A stretch of 64,000 bases of DNA, taken from NCBI GenBank assembly GCA_902363805.1, contig CABJBF010000006.1, positions 48,656-112,655 of the forward strand, written 5' to 3'. This document shows positions 8,518-16,698 of this stretch, piece by piece. Under the pieces are notes generated by a model. The model saw nothing but the letters and a program-made list of their open reading frames with translations. It made no database searches and had not been told where the DNA came from. The translations under genes and the position numbers were made by a program. The DNA is from Eubacteriaceae bacterium. Its GTDB lineage: Bacteria > Bacillota > Clostridia > Lachnospirales > Lachnospiraceae. Every line of letters begins with the position of its first letter. The first letter of the stretch is position 1.

Positions 8518-10221
8518 TTAATGCTTTCGCCATATTCCTGTCACAAGAACCGTCATATCATCTTTTGGCACTCCACCCGACAGTTTTATCGCCTCATTCA
8601 TAATAATAAGTGCCATTTCTTTTGGATTATTACTCTCTATATCCATTATCACATTTGCCATCTCCTTTTCTTTATCATCGCACTGCAATGATTCCACTAT
8701 TCCATCTGAAATCATTATTACAAAATCACCGTCATACAATTTTTTAGTTATAGTCTCAACATCCACCTCATTTAAAACTCCTATTGGTAAAGATGTTGAC
8801 TTTATACATTCTACCCAGTTTCCTCTTTTTATAAACGTGCATGCAGCACCTGACTTCAAAAATCTACATGTTCCCGAATATAGATCAATCATTCCCATGT
8901 CGACCGTAGTAGAAATATCCCATCCGCTTTTTGTCAGCAAAACCGAATTAATAAGCCTTAATATTGTATTTTCATTCAGTCCACTGTCCATAAACTGTTC
9001 CAACAAATCAATTATGATTCCACTATACTCATTTGCAACACTTCCTGAGCCCATACCATCACATATGCTCATAAATGTCTGTCCTTTATCTAACACAAGA
9101 TACGTAAAATTATCCCCTGAAACCTGTTCATTTCTTTTAACTGTTTTTGCACTCCCCTGTAATGTGTGAAAATTTACCTCCTCTAATAACTGAAATTTTC
9201 CATATTCTAATGGTATATTTCCATATTCTAAGTTTACCATTCTCATCTTTTTGCCAACCACCTGACTTATTATATCCGTCATCATTCTAACCGTAGCTTT
9301 TGCCCTCTTCTTCTTTTTGGCATAAAACTCTACCTCTATATATTCTTTCTCATTTTTCACCACCCTTATTTTCTTTGCATATATTTTTTTCTCTCTGAAT
9401 TTTCGTTGTATTTTTTCTGCCATTCTGTCTGTAAGTAAATTTTCACTAATTGCCGGTCTCAAAAATTTTTCCACAATTTTACTTACTTCATTAAATTGTG
9501 ATGCCATGGCTTCCCTCGTTTCCACCATTTTGCTAAACCACAAATAATTAAGCCTTGCTCTTTCCATATACTGTATTTCACTATTCGCACATCCGCTACA
9601 CACACACTCATTTATATGCTTTTCCAAATATTCGTTTTGAAAATTTTCATTATACTCACTGTTTATATACTGCATTTTAGAAGCTATTCCCTTAAAAGCT
9701 TTCGCCGTTTTTAACACCTGCTCCGCATCTACATTTTGCATACCATCATCTATTGGCGATAATTTTTTCTGAACCATAAATTTATTTATTCCATATGCAA
9801 ATATTATGGTTGTTGACCAGTTAAGCATTATTATCGGAATATATGTAAGCATTTTAAATGTACTCCAATGAAGCGATGCCATATTATTCATATAAAAATC
9901 TGCTCCCTCCATAACAACCATTGTCATAACCGAAATTCCTGCCAAAATAAACGGATTTGGATTCTTTGTCCATTTCTTATATAAATTAATACACACATAT
10001 GTCATCAAAATTATCATTGTATACTTGCACATCGGCAAAAATCCCTGATAAAAATATATTCCCCCTGCCATAACCGGTGCTATCACTACTCCAAATGCAG
10101 GCAATATGTTTCCCGCACTATACCATGCCAAAGCTATAGGATTACAGCCAAAAAATGTAATTCCTGTTACTGCCCAGGATATCATAAGTAAAAATAATGG
10201 TTTCAATACCTTTTGCGTCAT
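8518..10221 (-). CDS. spoIIE: SpoIIE-like PP2C serine phosphatase with a shortened membrane domain
   Basis: SpoIIE dephosphorylates the anti-anti-sigma factor SpoIIAA to release sigma-F in the forespore (family knowledge). The 567 residues have about 4-5 membrane helices within 1-150, a cytoplasmic linker with a VCSGC motif (208-211), and a C-terminal PP2C domain (about 345-565). The metal-binding motifs visible there are SGD (368-370), DGMGSG (388-393), SDG (505-507) and DD (554-555). Bacillus SpoIIE is over 800 residues with about ten helices, so the membrane part here is much reduced. Genomic position (divIC-spoIIE-tilS) supports orthology. GGAGG precedes the ATG at 10221. Confidence 0.85.
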   Translation of the reverse strand: MTQKVLKPLFLLMISWAVTGITFFGCNPIALAWYSAGNILPAFGVVIAPVMAGGIYFYQGFLPMCKYTMIILMTYVCINLYKKWTKNPNPFILAGISVMTMVVMEGADFYMNNMASLHWSTFKMLTYIPIIMLNWSTTIIFAYGINKFMVQKKLSPIDDGMQNVDAEQVLKTAKAFKGIASKMQYINSEYNENFQNEYLEKHINECVCSGCANSEIQYMERARLNYLWFSKMVETREAMASQFNEVSKIVEKFLRPAISENLLTDRMAEKIQRKFREKKIYAKKIRVVKNEKEYIEVEFYAKKKKRAKATVRMMTDIISQVVGKKMRMVNLEYGNIPLEYGKFQLLEEVNFHTLQGSAKTVKRNEQVSGDNFTYLVLDKGQTFMSICDGMGSGSVANEYSGIIIDLLEQFMDSGLNENTILRLINSVLLTKSGWDISTTVDMGMIDLYSGTCRFLKSGAACTFIKRGNWVECIKSTSLPIGVLNEVDVETITKKLYDGDFVIMISDGIVESLQCDDKEKEMANVIMDIESNNPKEMALIIMNEAIKLSGGVPKDDMTVLVTGIWRKH

Positions 10222-10340
10222 TAATCAATCCTCCATTTTTTTATTGACAACAGTATATCGGATGTCAATATCCAAAATTGTCGAATCATAACCTTATGTT
10301 CCTTAGACTTTTTGACATTTTTTCCTTTTAAACTTTTATA

Positions 10341-10450
10341 GACCTCCCTGGTCAAAAGGTCTAAGTTCACATGAATTTGTTCATAAGCGGGTTAAAGCCA
10401 AATTCATATAAACATCAAGTATATTATACAAACATGAGCTTACTCATAAG
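10341..10450 (-). repeat. Interspersed palindromic repeat, copy C
   Basis: Read on the minus strand this stretch contains CTTATGAACAAATTCATGTG, then ACTTAGACCTTTTGACC. It matches the pattern in copies at 14031-14144 and 51306-51377 (cttat-agcaa-cttatgtgg-cttaa-ccttttgacc). The whole interval 10222-10697 between divIC and spoIIE otherwise holds only AT-rich DNA. Confidence 0.55.
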
Positions 10451-10697
10451 TAAATAAAAGACTTTTTAATCTGTCCAAATACGAGCAAAAAAAAGAAGCT
10501 GACCTTTAAAGTAAATGCAAAAAGTTAAATTATCTTATAACTATTAATTCCATATACTTTTAAAATCAGTTTCTTTTTTAATTATATAGAAATAAACCTC
10601 TTTTTATTATATTAATATAAACATCTTTAAAATTGGTTTCTTTTGTATTTAGGAAAATTTGCTTTGTAAATCGCTTTCTTACTTATTTCCTACAGCT

Positions 10698-11096
10698 TTA
10701 GTCTTCCGGCTTAAAGATTACTTCATCCGGATACACTAATCCCATCTTTCTTGCCATTTCTTCTATATATTCGTCTGTCTTAACGTAGTCTTCTTTTTCT
10801 TTTAATTCATCTGATAATTCTAATTGATCATTATATTCCTGCGTAAGTTCTTTTTTCTGTTTCTTTAAATCTGATAACGTTCCATATGCATTAAATGTCT
10901 GTACAATTAAAATAACACAGAACATAATAACTACAAGGCTTATTCCAACTATCATGCCTCTGTTATCGTTTCTTTTCTTACTCTTACTTACTCTGCTCAC
11001 TCTGGAAGTAGCAGTGCTTTTCCTTGGTTTTCTTACCTGTTGTCCGTTTTGCTGTCTGCGTTGCATGCTTTCCTGTGGCTTTCTTTTTTCCGACAT
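10698..11096 (-). CDS. divIC: Septum formation initiator, DivIC/FtsB family
   Basis: This is a small bitopic membrane protein of the divisome that works with FtsL and DivIB/FtsQ. The 132 residues comprise a long basic cytoplasmic tail (1-47), one membrane helix (about 48-68), and an extracellular coiled coil (about 70-100). The end, with IEEMARKMGLVYPDE, is the family signature. The start at 11096 has AAGGTGA upstream and gives a 64-nt overlap with the yabQ 3' end, suggesting translational coupling. The synteny yabP-yabQ-divIC-spoIIE is as in Bacillus. Confidence 0.9.
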   Translation of the reverse strand: MSEKRKPQESMQRRQQNGQQVRKPRKSTATSRVSRVSKSKKRNDNRGMIVGISLVVIMFCVILIVQTFNAYGTLSDLKKQKKELTQEYNDQLELSDELKEKEDYVKTDEYIEEMARKMGLVYPDEVIFKPED

Positions 11097-11500
11097 CTAC
11101 TCACCTTATTTCCTTTTGCAAACTTTTCTTTTATTTTCGTCTTTCTTAGTTTAATTCGTTTCCCTGCTTTTTTCAATGGTTTTAACAAAGTCCTAATTAT
11201 CTTTTCCAAAACTTTCGAAATTTTCAGCACTAATTTTCTTCCTACTACTATTTCATAAACTGCCATTGCCAAAAGCATTCCAAATATAGGATACCATCTT
11301 AAATTTCCGTAATTTTTTTTAATCAACATACTAAAAAATATGTAAGCTACACATATCCAATATATAAAATCTTCAATAACCACTCTAATAAAATGTGGTT
11401 TAATAAGATTTCTTATTATCCTTATAGCATCGTATACAATTGCAAATATTATTCCGCAATATAATGAAGTAAAAAGTAAAATAAGTTCATCTTTAATCAT
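11033..11500 (-). CDS. yabQ: Spore cortex biosynthesis protein YabQ
   Basis: YabQ is a membrane protein needed for spore cortex formation in Bacillus. The 155-residue product has hydrophobic segments near 5-25, 40-60 and 68-85, with the family pattern of an early tyrosine/aspartate-rich helix (YDAIRIIRN). The C-terminal tail is very basic and overlaps the divIC reading frame by 64 nt. It starts 4 nt inside the end of yabP. Assignment rests on both sequence pattern and conserved gene order. Confidence 0.85.
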   Translation of the reverse strand: MIKDELILLFTSLYCGIIFAIVYDAIRIIRNLIKPHFIRVVIEDFIYWICVAYIFFSMLIKKNYGNLRWYPIFGMLLAMAVYEIVVGRKLVLKISKVLEKIIRTLLKPLKKAGKRIKLRKTKIKEKFAKGNKVSRCRKKESHRKACNADSKTDNR

Positions 11501-11781
11501 TTAAACATCCTTTTAAGCATGCTTTCTTTTTTTCTTTTATATGATGAGATTTCGGAATATTCCATGCTGTCCACAGTTCCTTCAATCTCTAATTCACCTT
11601 TTTCTATACTTAACCTATTTACTTTTAAATCCTCACCTTTAATAGTCAGAATTCCCATTGTCGTTTCAAGTAATACCTCTTTTGTATCAAAAGAAATAAC
11701 ATCCTCGACCCCTGTAATCTCCATTGATTTCCTGTTAAGCATCATAAGTTTATGAGCTTTGGAAATATTATCATTCTCCAC
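11497..11781 (-). CDS. yabP: Sporulation protein YabP
   Basis: YabP belongs to the YabP/YqfC family and is required for spore coat and cortex assembly. The protein shows the family core: HKLMMLNRKS, then ITGVEDVISFDTKEV, then LLETTMGILTIKGEDL, then LEIEGTVDSMEYS. I prefer a GTG start at 11781, which gives 94 residues beginning MENDN and has GGTGA upstream. A GTG at 11793 would add four residues but lacks a ribosome binding site. It overlaps yabQ by 4 nt. Confidence 0.85.
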   Translation of the reverse strand: MENDNISKAHKLMMLNRKSMEITGVEDVISFDTKEVLLETTMGILTIKGEDLKVNRLSIEKGELEIEGTVDSMEYSEISSYKRKKESMLKRMFK

Positions 11782-11857
11782 TAAATCACCCACATAGCTA
11801 TACTTACATAAATATATGAAACTCTTTTTTTATTTATACTAACTAAAAAACAATCCG

Positions 11858-11940
11858 TAGGTATCAAAGCTAGAGCTTTTGACCCAAACATCTAAGTTTA
11901 TATTTCTATCAAATATTTTCTGTATGGGCTAATTTAGGCA
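11858..11940. repeat. Possible diverged palindromic repeat, copy D
   Basis: Between yabP and the S4 protein gene, GGTATCAAAGCTAGAGCTTT followed by TGACCC forms an imperfect palindrome. Its minus strand has GGGTCAAAAGCTC, like the GGTCAAAAGG ends of copies B and C. The match is weak. Confidence 0.3.
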
Positions 11941-11990
11941 CTCTTTTATTAGATGCATTAGTACATTTATATTTGTATACTATCTTAAAT

Positions 11991-12233
11991 TTATGTCAAA
12001 TCTTTGTACATTTCTGTAGCATCTTCTTTTTTTACGGTTTCATTCAAATTTAATACCTGAACTTTAACCGTTCTCTGTCCAAATTGAATTTCAATTATAT
12101 CGTTAATCTTAACATCATAAGAAGCTTTTACAGGCTTCCCATTCACTATTACTCTTCCTGCATCACAAGCTTCATTAGCTACTGTTCTTCTTTTAATAAT
12201 TCTTGATACTTTTAAGTATTTATCTATTCTCAT
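11991..12233 (-). CDS. yabO: S4-domain RNA-binding protein, RqcP/YabO family
   Basis: This 80-residue protein consists of a single S4 domain (MRIDKYLKVSRIIKRRTVANEACDAGRV..NGKPVKASY). In Bacillus the ortholog RqcP (YabO) works with RqcH in ribosome-associated quality control by alanine tailing of stalled nascent chains. The ATG follows AGGAGG-like sequence. It precedes yabP at about 200 bp, the position of yabO in Bacillus, which supports orthology over the heat-shock Hsp15 paralog. Confidence 0.88.
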   Translation of the reverse strand: MRIDKYLKVSRIIKRRTVANEACDAGRVIVNGKPVKASYDVKINDIIEIQFGQRTVKVQVLNLNETVKKEDATEMYKDLT

Positions 12234-12412
12234 GTTTCCTCCTGATTTTGTTGTTAATTAGATATCCTTTTTTTTGCTATTATATTCATTAACCGAATAT
12301 CTCTTCTGTTTTGCACAATTACATTATTAATTACATATCTTATATTTTTTTGTAAATTTAATTATTTTATAATTTATTTCTAAACTTCATGATTAAAAAG
12401 CAGTATAAAATA

Positions 12413-12438
12413 AAGGGCTTTTGATAACAAAAGCCCTT
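12413..12438 (-). terminator. Terminator of the HU gene
   Basis: AAGGGCTTTT and AAAAGCCCTT form a 10-bp stem with a 6-nt loop. On the minus strand it is followed by TATTTTAT, about 30 nt after the HU stop codon. Confidence 0.65.
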
Positions 12439-12467
12439 AAAATCACTTATATATTTACTCTTTTAAA

Positions 12468-12740
12468 TTAGTTAAGAGCTTCTTTTAAAGCCTTACCTGC
12501 TTTGAACTTAGGTACATTAGCTGCAGCAATTGTGATTTTTTCCTTTGTTGCAGGGTTGATACCTTCACGAGCTGGTCTCTTAGAAACTTCAAAGTTACCG
12601 AATCCGATTAACTGTACTTTTTCACCCTTCTTCATTTCTTCTGTTACAACGTCTGTAAAAGCCTTAACAGCCTTTGCTGCGTCTGTCTTTGATAATCCTG
12701 CTTCTTCAGCTACTGCTGCGATAAATTCTGTCTTGTTCAT
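12468..12740 (-). CDS. hup: HU family DNA-binding protein
   Basis: This is a histone-like nucleoid protein that bends and compacts DNA as a homodimer. The 90-residue length, MNKTEFI start, IGFGNFEV and the beta-arm with REGINPATKEKI followed by the C-terminal AAANVPKFKAGKALKEALN are all canonical. AGGAGG lies 8 nt before the ATG, a TTGACA promoter lies upstream and a hairpin lies downstream, so it is a separately transcribed and probably highly expressed gene. It is inserted between spoVT and yabO. Confidence 0.97.
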   Translation of the reverse strand: MNKTEFIAAVAEEAGLSKTDAAKAVKAFTDVVTEEMKKGEKVQLIGFGNFEVSKRPAREGINPATKEKITIAAANVPKFKAGKALKEALN

Positions 12741-12828
12741 GTTTATATCCTCCTAAAAATTAGTTCAGAAACTACTTTAATTTCATGTGTTCCTGTAATA
12801 TACGTTTTCCTCGCGTACTTCAATAAAT

Positions 12829-12858
12829 TTTATACATCATTTACCCTTACTTTGTCAA
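12829..12858 (-). promoter_or_regulatory. Promoter of the HU gene
   Basis: On the minus strand TTGACA (12853-12858) and TATAAA (12829-12834) are 18 bp apart, about 90 bp upstream of the HU ATG. Confidence 0.7.
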
Positions 12859-13004
12859 GGTAATTTGCTTATTTTAAGGGGATTTCAGCCAAATTTTATG
12901 TGCATTTTTCATAAAACATTTTTTTGATTTTTTTCGAACTTTTACGACTTATTTTTTTTAGCACAAAATTTTGTCATTTTAATTGTATTTTTACCCGTTT
13001 AAAT

Positions 13005-13553
13005 TTAAGACTCCATTTGCTTTCCTAAAAAATTTGCTGCAACTGCCGCTAACTTTTGTTCAGTTACCGATATTGGATTCTTTATGTCTTTTCCAATTAT
13101 TGCAACCGCACCAACTGCATCTCCTTCACAGATAATCGGATATATTACTTCACCCATAGATGGTTCTTCACCTTCCTCAATGATAGCTATCCCCTTTTTT
13201 AAACTATTATGAGTTGTAAAGACTTCACGTTCATCTATTAAGTTTTCTACATCCTTACTTATCTTCTTTCCTATGTTTTCTTTTTTAGCTCCACCTGATG
13301 CAGCAACAACCTGATCCCTGTCGCAAATCATAATCATTTGGCCTGATGTCTGCCCTAACGCTTCCGCATATTGTTTTGCAAAATTGTCAAGTTCTCCAAT
13401 TGGTGAATATTTTTTTAAAATGACCTCACCATCTCTATTTGTAAAAATCTCTAAAGGATCGCCTTCCCTTATTCTTAAAGTTCTTCTGATTTCCTTTGGA
13501 ACAACAACTCTCCCCAATTCATCGATTCTTCGTACGATACCTGTCGCTTTCAT
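13005..13553 (-). CDS. spoVT: Stage V sporulation regulator SpoVT-like (AbrB N-terminus plus GAF-like domain)
   Basis: SpoVT is a sigma-G-dependent forespore regulator. The protein has an N-terminal AbrB swapped-hairpin DNA-binding domain (MKATGIVRRIDELGRVVVPK...LRIREGDPLEIF) and a C-terminal GAF-like domain of about 125 residues. I place the ATG at 13553 because GGAGG lies 8 nt upstream. A longer frame from 13568 would contain that site as codons. From this start it is 182 residues, near the 178 of Bacillus SpoVT. Its place upstream of yabO-yabP-yabQ mirrors Bacillus gene order. Confidence 0.9.
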   Translation of the reverse strand: MKATGIVRRIDELGRVVVPKEIRRTLRIREGDPLEIFTNRDGEVILKKYSPIGELDNFAKQYAEALGQTSGQMIMICDRDQVVAASGGAKKENIGKKISKDVENLIDEREVFTTHNSLKKGIAIIEEGEEPSMGEVIYPIICEGDAVGAVAIIGKDIKNPISVTEQKLAAVAANFLGKQMES

Positions 13554-13683
13554 GTTATTATCCTCCATAACTAATCTTTTAAAGAATTTAATTTTTTCTT
13601 TAATGTAATTAAATCCTATTTTGCTAAATTTAAGTTATGGAGTTAGTATGTGGAAAACTTAAGATAATATTCTTAATTTTACT

Positions 13684-13977
13684 CTAACCCTGTAAGCCTA
13701 CTGACTGACGAATCATATCTTCAACTACAATATCGTAAATTTCTCCAATTGAGTTACAATATTCTAAAACTTTCCAAGGCTCATTTGTATGGAAATGAAT
13801 TTTAATCAAATCTTCATCTCCTACTGCGATAAGACAGTTACCTTCAAAATGTTCTGTTATGTACTCTGATATCTCATCCTCATCTAAATCTTTATCTCTT
13901 CTGTCAATCAAAAGCTGTGTATCATAACGATACGCAAACTGATCTTCTTCTACATCAATACTATTAATTTCTGACAT
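13684..13977 (-). CDS. Stand-alone protein resembling the C-terminal end of FakA/YloV (DAK2-related)
   Basis: The 97-residue product contains YRYDTQLLI, then GNCLIAVGDEDLIKIHFHTN, then EPWKVLEYCNSIGEIYDIVVEDM. This matches the last part of the fatty-acid kinase subunit FakA/YloV, where the HxHTN..PGKVLE..L..G.L..IKI.NM block ends the protein. The kinase (DAK2) and middle domains are absent and no remnants are seen upstream, so it is either a free-standing domain or the relic of a larger gene. GAGGTGAT precedes the ATG at 13977. An in-frame GTG three codons earlier overlaps that site. Function is unknown. Confidence 0.7.
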   Translation of the reverse strand: MSEINSIDVEEDQFAYRYDTQLLIDRRDKDLDEDEISEYITEHFEGNCLIAVGDEDLIKIHFHTNEPWKVLEYCNSIGEIYDIVVEDMIRQSVGLQG

Positions 13978-14030
13978 AATTATCACCTCTTAAATTTTGT
14001 TATATTTATAATTCTTTAAAATTATGACGT

Positions 14031-14144
14031 TGTGGTCAAAAGTCCCTTACTTTGATGACTACAGATTGTTCATACCACACACTCCTATAATCCTACTCCT
14101 TTATGAGCAAGCTTATGTGGGCTTAATCCTTTTGAACCTGGCAT
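14031..14144 (+). repeat. Interspersed palindromic repeat, copy B
   Basis: The interval runs from TGTGGTCAAAAGTCCC to CCTTTTGAACCTGGCAT and includes TTTATGAGCAAGCTTATGTG. This part matches CTTATAAGCAAGCTTATGTG at 51332-51351, so both are copies of one intergenic element. It lies between the FakA-C-like and SseB-like genes. Confidence 0.65.
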
Positions 14145-14148
14145 CATA

Positions 14149-14646
14149 TTATTTTCCAATAATAATACTTATCAATCTCTTATCAAGCATTATTGTTTTG
14201 TTCCACGGATTAATTATAATTCCACTTATTCCATCTGTTTTTAAGGCTGTCACAAATAAGCTGTCAATGTCACTCATAAAAGTAGACATTACACTACCGC
14301 TTCCTTTAACTTCCTCATCAAAACTTGTAAACGCCATCCACCACATTCTTCCATCATCTGTCTTAATTGCCTGAATATTCAAATTCCCATCTGCTTTAGG
14401 TGGCTCAACCGCAATAATTAATCTGCCTTTTTCCTTCATTCTTCTTCGGATAACTGTTAAAGTATGAGCTAACATTTCCTGAGTGCTTTCCTGCTGCAAT
14501 GCTGCAATCGCATTTTCAATCTTAATATTATCCTTTAAGCCCTCATCTTTCATATTATCCGAATTTAAATCTTTTCTCACATTTTCTAAATTATCCTGTG
14601 AACCATTCAAATCATCCGGCAAATTATTTTTTATCTTTTTACTCAT
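14149..14646 (-). CDS. SseB-family protein
   Basis: The product is 165 residues. The first 45 are Asn/Asp/Lys-rich and probably disordered. The rest resembles the SseB N-terminal domain: a helix, then LIIAVEPPKADGNLNIQAIK, then DGRMWWMAFTSFDEE, then LFVTALKTDGISGIIINPWN. SseB-domain proteins are of unclear function in Firmicutes, although the domain occurs in secretion-associated and enhanced-serine-sensitivity proteins. GAGGTT precedes the ATG. There is no predicted export signal. Confidence 0.7.
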   Translation of the reverse strand: MSKKIKNNLPDDLNGSQDNLENVRKDLNSDNMKDEGLKDNIKIENAIAALQQESTQEMLAHTLTVIRRRMKEKGRLIIAVEPPKADGNLNIQAIKTDDGRMWWMAFTSFDEEVKGSGSVMSTFMSDIDSLFVTALKTDGISGIIINPWNKTIMLDKRLISIIIGK

Positions 14647-14730
14647 TTATATTATAACCTCAATGAATCACATAATTAAAATCCTAACAATATACTAACG
14701 TTTTCATTGAACCTTCCACTCTTTAATAAA

Positions 14731-15513
14731 TTACATATTGTTAGAATCCTGACCTTTAGCATAAAATTTTACTAATATCTTAACAATAAATTTAGGCCAG
14801 AATTTTGAAAACATAACTACATCTTCATCGCTTCTTTTATTATCGGCAATAATGGCTGATGTTTCTGAATCTTCATGTATTCTATGCGCCACTAATGGCT
14901 TTTTGCAATAAATAAAGCTTCCTTTAAGTTTAGAAAGTTTCTCCCATGCCTGCCAGTCTTCATTGCTTCTAAATCCAACTTCAAAAATAGGATTCGGCAA
15001 ATTTGCTCTGACATATCCTACTGAAGGGCAACAAATAGGTGATCCAAATGATAATATTCTTCTTCTTACAAATCTGCTGTTAAAAAACAATCTTGTCTTT
15101 AATGGTATAAGCATGATTCTTTTAACTTTAAGTAATTTGTTTTCTTTAACATATTCACCATTTCTAAGTTCCCAGTAATCTGTAAAGAAAATCAAAGGAT
15201 GTTTGCTTCTTTCAAATTCCTTTAATAAAGTTTCTGTATACTCTGGAAAATATACATCATCCTGATGTGCAATTGTCACATAAGGAGTATCAATCTGTTT
15301 ATATCCGAAATTCCAGTCTTGGACAATTCCTCCCTGACCTTCGTTTACTATCAGTTCTATATTGTGTTTTTTTGCCATATCAGCAATATACTCATTAGGT
15401 GTTGAAGTAACCATTTTAATTGTACTTTTTACTGTCTGTTTTTCTAATGACTGTATGCATTCCTCTAAAAAAGGACTTTCTTTGTATGCACATATTACAA
15501 ATGAATGTTTCAT
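14731..15513 (-). CDS. GT2-family glycosyltransferase
   Basis: This is a GT-A fold sugar transferase, probably acting on a cell-surface polysaccharide at the cytoplasmic face. The 260 residues start with SFVICAYKESPFLEECIQSL and carry the DXD-like metal/nucleotide motif HQDDV near residue 84, followed by an NEDW acceptor-side motif near 180. No membrane helix is evident. AGGAGA precedes the ATG. It is the most downstream member of the minus-strand polysaccharide gene group 14.7-23.4 kb. Donor and acceptor cannot be assigned. Confidence 0.82.
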   Translation of the reverse strand: MKHSFVICAYKESPFLEECIQSLEKQTVKSTIKMVTSTPNEYIADMAKKHNIELIVNEGQGGIVQDWNFGYKQIDTPYVTIAHQDDVYFPEYTETLLKEFERSKHPLIFFTDYWELRNGEYVKENKLLKVKRIMLIPLKTRLFFNSRFVRRRILSFGSPICCPSVGYVRANLPNPIFEVGFRSNEDWQAWEKLSKLKGSFIYCKKPLVAHRIHEDSETSAIIADNKRSDEDVVMFSKFWPKFIVKILVKFYAKGQDSNNM

Positions 15514-15670
15514 CTTTCTTCTCCTAAAAACTCTGTTGTTATTTACTAAGTTTTTTTGCTCTGCTATTGTTTATTATTTTGGTTTACCAAACTATATCAT
15601 TGCTTATTATTCATGATTACTAAACTTTAACATTGTTTGTTCCCATTTTTTTAATTCTGTTGCTCTCTAT

Positions 15671-16642
15671 TTATACAATCTTTTTATATAGCATCATTAT
15701 ACATATTACTATGCTCTTTGGCATTTTGCAAAATATAGTTACAATTAGTCTTATTAAAGCTGTTTCACCTTTAGGCTTTCCAAGTCCCACATAAGGATTT
15801 TTCTTATAATCAGGAATCTTCCCGGATAACCAGTTAAAATATTCTGTATACGCTTTTGACATTTCTTTTTTAGTACTCTGTTTACATATAAAGGTCAAAT
15901 TCCAGATAACATATTTTATAACAAAATACTCAAACATTTTAGGCTTCATATATTTTTGATTTTTATTTCTCTCTATTAACCCTTCAAGAAAAGGAATTGG
16001 AGAATTTGCAACTTTTTTCTGAGTTGTATTTGAAACCGACTCATCTCTGTAAATCCAATTATAACCCACATAATCTGTTGTTATGATTTTGTCACTTTCG
16101 CCGTAAGCTGTAACATTAAAATATGAATCCTCTCCCATTTTATAATCGCCAAATTTAAGATTATGTTCTCTGACAAATTGCGTTTTCATAATACGTCCCC
16201 AAGGACTTATCATTCTAAACTTTGCCCATTCATCTTTTGTGAGAACCATTTCTTCTAAAACTTTTCCTCCAGGAGTAATTCGTCTGTATCCACCAATTAC
16301 CATATCAGCATCAGTTTCCAAAATTCTGCTTAACAGCATTTCTATACAGTCTTCTTTCATGGAATCATCATTATCCATAAACATCAGATATTCACCTGTG
16401 GCAAATTCGATTCCTCTGTTTCTTGTATAAGCTATTCCATGATTTTCCTGTGTAAGAACAATTAAATTATTATATTCTTTTGCAAGCTCGTTTAATATTT
16501 CTAGCGTTGAATCCTTTGAGCCATCATTAACAACTATAATTTCTATATTTTTATATGTCTGCCTTTGCAGTGACAAAATACAATCCTTTATATATTTTTC
16601 ACTGTTATATGCAGGTATTACAATTGATACTTTTTTATCCAT
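15671..16642 (-). CDS. GT2-family glycosyltransferase
   Basis: The 323-residue protein begins with the classic VSIVIPAYNSEKYIKDCI and has ETVVNDGS-type IIVVNDGSKDS and the DXD motif FMDNDD near residue 90, then a GEDSYF segment (about residue 170). It resembles EpsJ/WcaA-type enzymes adding sugars to capsular or exopolysaccharide repeat units. A hydrophobic C-terminal segment may attach it to the membrane. Its ribosome binding site (AGGTTTAGGAA) overlaps the tail of the preceding gene's terminator. Confidence 0.87.
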   Translation of the reverse strand: MDKKVSIVIPAYNSEKYIKDCILSLQRQTYKNIEIIVVNDGSKDSTLEILNELAKEYNNLIVLTQENHGIAYTRNRGIEFATGEYLMFMDNDDSMKEDCIEMLLSRILETDADMVIGGYRRITPGGKVLEEMVLTKDEWAKFRMISPWGRIMKTQFVREHNLKFGDYKMGEDSYFNVTAYGESDKIITTDYVGYNWIYRDESVSNTTQKKVANSPIPFLEGLIERNKNQKYMKPKMFEYFVIKYVIWNLTFICKQSTKKEMSKAYTEYFNWLSGKIPDYKKNPYVGLGKPKGETALIRLIVTIFCKMPKSIVICIMMLYKKIV

Positions 16643-16658
16643 TTCCTAAACCTCTCAA

Positions 16659-16694
16659 AAAGGCTTTACAAAATCAGATTTTGTAAAAGCCTTT
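16659..16694 (-). terminator. Terminator between DUF2142 gene and GT2 gene
   Basis: AAAGGCTTTACAAAAT and ATTTTGTAAAAGCCTTT make a long stem with a short loop (one bulge), followed on the minus strand by TTTTTG. It lies just after the DUF2142-type gene stop. Confidence 0.7.
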
Positions 16695-16698
16695 CCTT

